A stretch of 64,000 nt of DNA from Yoonia maritima. Lineage in GTDB: Bacteria; Pseudomonadota; Alphaproteobacteria; Rhodobacterales; Rhodobacteraceae. The notes below the pieces were generated by a model. That model saw only the letters and a program-made list of their open reading frames with translations. It was not told the origin of the DNA and searched no databases. The stretch lies in assembly GCF_002933395.1 (NCBI RefSeq), contig NZ_PKFN01000007.1, positions 558,001-622,000 of the forward strand. Reading direction: 5' to 3'. The position numbers were made by a program, and so were the translations under genes. This document shows, one piece after another, positions 59,192 to 64,000 of this stretch (position 1 is the first letter of the stretch; the number at the start of each line of letters is the position of its first letter).

Positions 59192-60081
59192 AGTGGTGTT
59201 TCTCCGGATACGTATGTCGCTGCGGCGTTTAGTGCACGTGTCAAGGCTGTCGCGCGGTTCATGCCCTCTGACTCTGACGCTATGTGTGCCGCCATAAATG
59301 TGTCGCCTGCGCCAGTCACACGCGTGACCATGACAGCAGGTGGGGTTTGCGTGATGATGTCACCTTGCGTACCTTCTGATGCGGATTTGCCGCCATCTGT
59401 GACAAGCACGCGGTGCGCACCACGTTGGATCAGCGCAGCCGCGGCACTGGCGCTATCATCAAATTGCATGTGGCACAGTAGCCCGGCCTCTTCGAGATTG
59501 ACGTACAATGTTGCTGATGGGTGACCAAGAAGCGCCAACAACCGTTCCGCTTTGCCCGGTGATGCTGGCGCAACGCGTAGGTCTGCATGTTGGAACAAGT
59601 TTGATCCCGCGATGTCTTGCAAGAGCTCCTCGGTCAGATTGCCATCCAGTGCAACGGTGCCGCTATACGGCACGTCAGCTGTGCCAAGTGCACCGTTTGC
59701 CATCGCGCGCAAAATCTTATTACCTGCGGCTTCTAGCGAATGCGCGTCAGCGATTGCGGCGATCAAGCCATTCGCGCCTTCAACCGCCATATACACATCC
59801 GTAGGCAGGTCTTCGGAGCGATAAATATGATCGCACACCATTCCCATGCGGGTGGCTTCTGCAACCAGTTCATCGCCCTCAGCATCACGCCCAATTGCGG
59901 TAAGTAAGGCAGGGGTCATACCAAAACGCCGTAGGGTCATTGCAATGTTCATCGCAACGCCACCCGGAAGCCGCGTAATGCGCCCCGGAACATCAGAGCC
60001 TACACGCATTGAACTTGCCGTGCGTCCAATCACGTCCCAAAGGACCGAACCAATACAAAGAATGTCAGCTTGTTGTGTCAT
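59188..60081 (-). CDS. psuK: Pseudouridine kinase (PfkB family)
   Basis: 297-aa PfkB/ribokinase-type kinase. N-terminal GSDVPGRITRLPGGVAMNIAMTLRRFGM and C-terminal GAGDTFMAAHIASE (the catalytic Asp of the PfkB signature 2) are clear. Its place before psuG makes pseudouridine the likely substrate. Confidence 0.92.
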   Translation of the reverse strand: MTQQADILCIGSVLWDVIGRTASSMRVGSDVPGRITRLPGGVAMNIAMTLRRFGMTPALLTAIGRDAEGDELVAEATRMGMVCDHIYRSEDLPTDVYMAVEGANGLIAAIADAHSLEAAGNKILRAMANGALGTADVPYSGTVALDGNLTEELLQDIAGSNLFQHADLRVAPASPGKAERLLALLGHPSATLYVNLEEAGLLCHMQFDDSASAAAALIQRGAHRVLVTDGGKSASEGTQGDIITQTPPAVMVTRVTGAGDTFMAAHIASESEGMNRATALTRALNAAATYVSGETPL

Positions 60082-60123
60082 GCGCCCGTTCTGACCGAGC
60101 CGGGAACGATGCGCAAGCGTCCG

Positions 60124-60342
60124 TCACAGCCCATCTTGCATCATTTGACGAATTTTTACCGCCTTTTCAAAATGGTCCAATTTATGGGTTTCGATCCACC
60201 AAGTCGCGGCCTCCATTAGCAAGGCAGGATCATCATTGCGGTTTGCAAAAAATGCATAGAAAGACAACCCAACACCGTCACCTTTTTGTGCGATTTTTTG
60301 GTCACAAACGGCGGTAGCTTTTTGACGAAGGCTAGTTCTCAT
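60124..60342 (-). CDS. DUF6500 family small protein
   Basis: 72-aa soluble protein starting at ATG 60342, overlapping the DUF4198 gene's stop by 4 nt. It contains VCDQKIAQKGDGVGLSFYAFF and WWIETHKLDHFEKAVKI, which match the small family labelled DUF6500. No function is known. It is probably co-transcribed with the DUF4198 gene. Confidence 0.8.
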   Translation of the reverse strand: MRTSLRQKATAVCDQKIAQKGDGVGLSFYAFFANRNDDPALLMEAATWWIETHKLDHFEKAVKIRQMMQDGL

Positions 60343-61139
60343 TCGGGGACGCCAAATGTCAGGTTTGCCCACAGCGTTTCCCAAACGGCGCCAGTTTGCT
60401 CTTGCAATTCATCAGTCGGTTCGCGCAACACAACTGCATCGACCATATAGCTATTGCCACCGGTGACTGGAAAAGTTGCAATACCATCATCATTGGTTTG
60501 GAAATATGAAACTTCGACAGTACCGTCGGCCGCCTTGTCAAAGACCTCGATCTGCACATTTGCGCGCACGTCCTGACGATAAAACAATTGAACCGTGAAG
60601 CCGTTATCCAAGTCATCCGTGTAGGGGTTCGTCAGGGCAACGAGTTCAGTTTCCAGCCCCACACGGTGATCGGCACCGGCAGCATTCCCAACGCCAATTA
60701 ATGTCTTGGAATAGCGTGAATACACTTCTTTGAAGTTAGCTTCGGGCAATCCACGTTCCCTTTGGCGCGTCAACACATCGCCAAAGTCTTTATGATCAAC
60801 AAAGTTTTGAAATTTTTCCCAAGTTGCGTAATCGACCGTCGCGTTACGCGCCTGATACGCGACGATGTTTAGACCTTCAGCAGCAGGTGCTTGGTTCAGC
60901 GCTGGTCGATCTCCGGCACGTCCACGAACATTTACGCCCGTCCCGCCAGCGATGACTGCGAAATGTTCAAAACGTTGTGGAAAAAACACCTGCTTGGTTC
61001 CCGCGAAATTCTGGCCATTGACAATATGTGCCTCAAGGTTACCGTCCGCGGCTATCTGATAAGCCGTTGGTTCAAGCCAGAACTCATGTGCGGTTGCAGG
61101 AACGGCCAACAATGAAAAGAGAAGAGCTAAAATGCGCAT
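60339..61139 (-). CDS. DUF4198 domain-containing periplasmic protein
   Basis: 266-aa exported protein (signal MRILALLFSLLAVPATAH, cleaved before EFWLEP). DUF4198 proteins are associated with uptake of nickel or cobalt, by analogy with NikM/NikK proteins; the segment VRGRAGDRPAL-type loop and FQTNDDGIATFPVTGG are recognised. It ends against DUF6500. Start ATG lies in the ATGCGCAT palindrome that also holds the HupE start. Confidence 0.83.
   Translation of the reverse strand: MRILALLFSLLAVPATAHEFWLEPTAYQIAADGNLEAHIVNGQNFAGTKQVFFPQRFEHFAVIAGGTGVNVRGRAGDRPALNQAPAAEGLNIVAYQARNATVDYATWEKFQNFVDHKDFGDVLTRQRERGLPEANFKEVYSRYSKTLIGVGNAAGADHRVGLETELVALTNPYTDDLDNGFTVQLFYRQDVRANVQIEVFDKAADGTVEVSYFQTNDDGIATFPVTGGNSYMVDAVVLREPTDELQEQTGAVWETLWANLTFGVPE
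61132..61139. other. Shared palindrome ATGCGCAT holding two divergent start codons
   Basis: The first three bases on the plus strand start the HupE gene and, read on the minus strand, the last three start the DUF4198 gene. Both predicted products need these starts to have a complete signal peptide. Confidence 0.6.
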
Positions 61140-62481
61140 AGGTGTTTCCTTATCCAACGTTGCAAGGGTTGTCTTTCATGCGCTGATGTCAAGCATGATC
61201 ACGGTTATTGTGATGACAGGCACGTCCGCGAGGGCGCATGAAGTCTTTCCAAGCATTTTAAATTTGCGGGCCGAGGACGGCGTTGTCATGATTGAACTAG
61301 ACGTCAACGCAGAGGCCATGCTGGCCGGTGTTGACCTAAATACTGTCGAAGACACAGATACAGCGACCAATGCCCAAGATTACGACGCGCTGCGTACGTT
61401 AACACCGCAGGACATTGCAGATCGGTTTGACGCCTACTGGCCGCAATTTATAGAAAATTTTACGTTTTTGGTCGATGGCAAACCTACGATACTAAATGAC
61501 AACGGCACCATTGTTTATGGCGCCGAAGACGAAACGTCCGTACGTATGACCCGCCTTACGCTTGTCGGAACATACCCTGAGGACGCCGAAACGTTTCAAA
61601 TCGGCTGGGTGCCTGCATACGGTACATTAATTGTACGCCAGAACGACATCGCTAATGATCCATATACGGGCACCTTGTCGGGCGGTGCGTTATCGGAACC
61701 TTTCTTGATTAATGGTGGATCGGCACAGTCTGGTTTGCATGTATTTGGGTCCTATATTCCGATCGGCTTTGATCACATCGTCCCTAAAGGTTTGGACCAT
61801 ATCTTATTTGTGCTCGGGCTGTTTTTCTTATCTGCGCGCATCCGACCTTTGTTGACGCAGGTTTCGTTGTTCACCTTGGCGCATACGCTGACGCTGGCAT
61901 TGGCTGCGCTTGGATATGTGCGGTTGCCCGGCAGCGTGGTCGAACCGCTTATTGCGGCGTCCATCGTGTTTGTCGCGCTCGAAAATATTTATGCAAAAGG
62001 GCTAAGCCGGTGGCGACCTGTCGTGGTATTCGGTTTTGGATTGCTTCACGGGCTTGGTTTCGCCTCTGTTTTGGCGGAATTCGGACTGCCCGAAAACGCG
62101 TTTATCCCGGCACTCATTGGGTTCAATGTCGGGGTCGAAGTAGGGCAACTTGCGGTAATTGCTGTCATGTTCTTGTGTATTTGGCAGGCGCTGCGCGTTG
62201 ATCGCGGTGCAAATGAAGTAGGGCAGGGCTTTGCGCTCTATACGGTGTTGCTTATTGCGGCACTCGCACTTGCTGTTTTGAACCCCGCGCCATTGCAAAC
62301 TTTGATCGAAGGTCCCGTTTGGGTCTTCGCAGCGCCATTGGCGATGGTTTTTGCTTTATGTGCAGCATCCATCCATTTTCGCGATCAAGTTGACGCATAC
62401 CGCCGTCTTGTCGCAATTCCTGCATCTGTCGCAATCGCGGCGGTCGGGGCGTATTGGTTCGTTGAGCGGGTCTTTTTGTAA
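61132..62481 (+). CDS. HupE/UreJ_2 family membrane protein (possible metal permease)
   Basis: 449-aa protein with a signal peptide (TSARAHEV cleavage region), a periplasmic N-terminal domain (residues 40-210) and a C-terminal membrane domain of about seven helices. The HupE hallmark is GFDHIVPKGLDHILFVLGLFF, then HTLTLALAAL and HGLGFASVL. HupE/UreJ proteins transport nickel. The start ATG 61132 overlaps the divergent DUF4198 start by 8 nt; an internal ATG at 61186 would lack the basic signal-peptide region. Confidence 0.85.
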   Translation: MRIGVSLSNVARVVFHALMSSMITVIVMTGTSARAHEVFPSILNLRAEDGVVMIELDVNAEAMLAGVDLNTVEDTDTATNAQDYDALRTLTPQDIADRFDAYWPQFIENFTFLVDGKPTILNDNGTIVYGAEDETSVRMTRLTLVGTYPEDAETFQIGWVPAYGTLIVRQNDIANDPYTGTLSGGALSEPFLINGGSAQSGLHVFGSYIPIGFDHIVPKGLDHILFVLGLFFLSARIRPLLTQVSLFTLAHTLTLALAALGYVRLPGSVVEPLIAASIVFVALENIYAKGLSRWRPVVVFGFGLLHGLGFASVLAEFGLPENAFIPALIGFNVGVEVGQLAVIAVMFLCIWQALRVDRGANEVGQGFALYTVLLIAALALAVLNPAPLQTLIEGPVWVFAAPLAMVFALCAASIHFRDQVDAYRRLVAIPASVAIAAVGAYWFVERVFL

Positions 62482-62496
62482 GATATCACCTCGCTT

Positions 62497-62519
62497 TGTA
62501 TAAAATACTCCCGCCGGAG
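62497..62519 (-). repeat. Terminator-like dispersed repeat, copy 2 (minus orientation)
   Basis: On the minus strand CTCC-GGCG-GGAG is followed by TATTTTATACAAAG, matching copy 1 at 30526-30556. It lies just after the HupE stop codon, before the rpsB leader. Confidence 0.55.
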
Positions 62520-62677
62520 GCAGCCAAAGGGTTGCGTCCGGCGCAAAGCCCGGTTAAAGCGCACGCACTTAATCCCGCAGGCGGGGGCGGGTCCAATGGG
62601 GACAAATCCCAAAGGATCCACCGGTTGGCAACACGCTAATCCCCCGCTGAGGTTGAAACCGGAAAAGGAAAAAAGAC
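62513..62677 (+). promoter_or_regulatory. rpsB: Structured 5' leader of rpsB
   Basis: A strong hairpin GCCGGA...TCCGGC (62513-62542, with an inner GCAGCC/GGTTGC stem) is followed by an outer pairing GCGGGGG (62581-62587) with CCCCCGC (62641-62647) enclosing about 53 nt. Ribosomal protein S2 leaders in several bacteria are regulated by S2; this could be such a leader. Sequence similarity to a known motif cannot be asserted. Confidence 0.45.
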
Positions 62678-63445
62678 ATGGCTCTTCCTGAGTTCTCCAT
62701 GCGCCAACTGCTTGAAGCAGGCGTACACTTTGGTCACCAGACCGCCCGCTGGAACCCTAAAATGGGTCAGTACATCTACGGCTCACGTAACGGTATCCAC
62801 ATCATGGACCTGACACAGACTGTTCCAATGCTGGACCAGGCTTTGCAAGTTATCCGTGACACTGTCGCAAAGGGCGGCCGCGTTCTTTTCGTTGGCACAA
62901 AGCGTCAAGCTGCAAAGCCAATCATGGACGCTGCTGAAAAATCTGCGCAGTTCTACATGAACCACCGTTGGTTGGGGGGCACGCTGACAAACTGGCAGAC
63001 TGTTTCAAAGTCTATCAACCGCCTGAAAGCCATCGACGAAGCGTCTGCAACTGGATTTGCGGGTCTGACCAAGAAAGAACGTCTTGGCATGGAGCGTGAG
63101 CAAGGCAAACTAGAAGCATCACTTGGCGGTATCCGCGAAATGGGCGGCGTTCCTGACCTGATTTTCGTCATCGACGTCAACAAAGAAGATCTGGCCATCG
63201 CAGAAGCTAAGAAACTGGGCATCCCAGTTGTAGCTATTGTTGATACCAACTGTTCACCTGACGGCGTAGACTACGTCATTCCAGGTAACGATGACGCTGC
63301 ACGTGCCATCGCGCTTTACACCGATCTGGCTGCACGTGCAGCGCTTGACGGTATGTCCGCTCAGCTGGGTGCAGCTGGCGTTGACATGGGCGCAATGGAA
63401 GAGTTCGCAGAAGAAGTCGTTGCTGAAGAAGCCGCTGCTGAATAA
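62678..63445 (+). CDS. rpsB: 30S ribosomal protein S2
   Basis: 255-aa S2 protein. The start follows AAAAGGAAAAAAGAC, a good SD. Motifs are [22 protein letters not shown] and [14 protein letters not shown], with a [17 protein letters not shown]-terminal core and an acidic Ala/Glu tail. The final codons and stop are copied in tandem (see 63416-63490). Upstream of tsf as in most bacteria. Confidence 0.98.
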   Translation: MALPEFSMRQLLEAGVHFGHQTARWNPKMGQYIYGSRNGIHIMDLTQTVPMLDQALQVIRDTVAKGGRVLFVGTKRQAAKPIMDAAEKSAQFYMNHRWLGGTLTNWQTVSKSINRLKAIDEASATGFAGLTKKERLGMEREQGKLEASLGGIREMGGVPDLIFVIDVNKEDLAIAEAKKLGIPVVAIVDTNCSPDGVDYVIPGNDDAARAIALYTDLAARAALDGMSAQLGAAGVDMGAMEEFAEEVVAEEAAAE

Positions 63446-63490
63446 GCCGCTGCTGAATAAGCCGCTGCTGAATAAGCCGCTGCTGAATAA
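63416..63490 (+). repeat. 15-bp tandem repeat at the end of rpsB (4 exact copies plus one degenerate)
   Basis: Unit GCCGCTGCTGAATAA occurs exactly four times at 63431-63445, 63446-63460, 63461-63475 and 63476-63490. A degenerate copy GTCGTTGCTGAAGAA precedes at 63416-63430. The first exact copy holds the last four codons (Ala-Ala-Ala-Glu) and the stop; each of the others repeats them in frame. Confidence 0.97.
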
Positions 63491-63505
63491 GCGTCACAAA
63501 ACGGT

Positions 63506-63532
63506 CGGGTAGGGGGCGTATCCCCCCTCCCG
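63506..63532 (+). terminator. Hairpin between rpsB and tsf, possible attenuator
   Basis: CGGG and CCCG with inner GGGGG and CCCCC form a stem with a two-base internal loop. There is no T-run, so partial termination or mRNA protection is more likely than full termination. Confidence 0.5.
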
Positions 63533-63565
63533 CAGATCAATGAATTCCGTTTAAGGAGAAGTAAC

Positions 63566-64000
63566 ATGGCAATCACCGCTGCAATGGTGAAAGAACTGCG
63601 CGACAGCACTGGCGCAGGCATGATGGACGCGAAAAAAGCGCTGACAGAAACTGATGGCGACATGGAAGCCGCGGTTGATTGGCTGCGCACTAAAGGTCTT
63701 GCAAAAGCTGCTAAGAAATCCGGCCGTACGGCTGCTGAGGGTCTTGTGGCTGTTGCCGTCAAAGAAGGCAAAGGGATCGCTGTCGAAGTGAATTCTGAAA
63801 CCGACTTTGTTGGTAAAAATGCTGACTTCCAGAAAATGGTTTCCGGCATCGCAAACGTTGCTTTGGGTGTGTCTGACGTTGACGCGCTGAAGGCTGCTGA
63901 TATGGACGGCAAATCCGTTGAGCAGACCGTAACCGATGCAGTTGCTGTGATCGGTGAGAACATGTCTGTGCGCCGCATGGCGGCTCTCGAAGGTGCATCA
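63566..64000 (+). CDS. tsf: Elongation factor Ts (3' end cut by window)
   Basis: Nucleotide-exchange factor that recycles EF-Tu. The first 145 codons are visible, starting after [28 protein letters not shown] is the UBA-like N-terminal domain of EF-Ts, and [13 protein letters not shown] matches the conserved TDF loop that contacts EF-Tu. The rest is beyond the window. It follows rpsB by 120 nt. Confidence 0.97.
   Translation, partial: MAITAAMVKELRDSTGAGMMDAKKALTETDGDMEAAVDWLRTKGLAKAAKKSGRTAAEGLVAVAVKEGKGIAVEVNSETDFVGKNADFQKMVSGIANVALGVSDVDALKAADMDGKSVEQTVTDAVAVIGENMSVRRMAALEGAS

Overview
The window is ordinary core chromosome of a marine alphaproteobacterium, most likely a Rhodobacteraceae member of the Roseobacter group (Loktanella/Octadecabacter/Yoonia-like; the genus is a guess). 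The evidence is the set of lineage-typical genes: the CtrA relay parts chpT, sciP and ctrA, an olsB-olsA ornithine-lipid pair, a DUF1127 gene divergent from a MocR regulator, a Zn-independent type HemB, Hint-domain proteins, and the membrane protein usually labelled 'component of SufBCD complex'. Genes are dense, often overlapping by 4 nt, and no non-genic stretch exceeds about 270 nt. I saw no phage, insertion sequence, integrase or CRISPR array.

Layout. 1-4.1 kb: obgE (cut at the left edge)-proB-proA, convergent with chpT, then a DUF3553 gene head-to-head with chpT. 4.2-6.4 kb: olsB-olsA convergent with a thiE-like gene. 6.5-10 kb: trmJ-like methyltransferase, heme A synthase, M32 carboxypeptidase. 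10.1-11.9 kb: DUF1127 gene and MocR regulator with repeated ATTGTA/TACAAT motifs. 12-13 kb: rplM-rpsI. 13-16.5 kb: PaiB-like protein and a polyamine-type ABC transporter without a binding protein. 16.5-21.4 kb (minus): PPK2, TetR and PagL-like genes, a lipoprotein hydrolase, metA and a P-loop protein. 21.5-29.3 kb: oxidoreductase, mnmA, sciP, ctrA, ligA-recG.

29.3-33.8 kb: a 40-aa membrane peptide gene behind a consensus alphaproteobacterial LexA box, an IscU-like scaffold, hisI, gluQRS, trmFO and an outer-membrane protein. 33.8-41.4 kb: gyrA, an arginase/ornithine cyclodeaminase operon with a divergent Lrp regulator, dsbB, a DedA-like gene, a zinc metallopeptidase and tRNA-Leu(CAA). 41.6-46.6 kb: two Hint-domain proteins flanking a MobA-like transferase and a SYLF lipoprotein, then hemB and a membrane protein. 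46.6-52 kb: mfd, a Bcr/CflA transporter, a FrnE-like oxidoreductase. 52.3-57.5 kb: XRE-cupin regulator, a lone peptide-binding protein, a probable sRNA gene, bdhA plus a patatin-like hydrolase, LysE exporter. 57.5-64 kb: DUF502, psuK-psuG, DUF6500/DUF4198 divergent from HupE/UreJ, then rpsB-tsf (tsf cut at the right edge).

Themes: DNA maintenance and repair (ligA, recG, gyrA, mfd), the CtrA cell-cycle relay, arginine-ornithine-proline interconversion, tRNA modification (trmJ, mnmA, trmFO, gluQRS) and translation. The points I find most worth a second look are the SOS-box-controlled 40-aa membrane peptide, the orphan two-hairpin sRNA locus at about 54.93-55.0 kb, the MocR/DUF1127 operator array, and the four-fold tandem duplication of the last codons and stop of rpsB.
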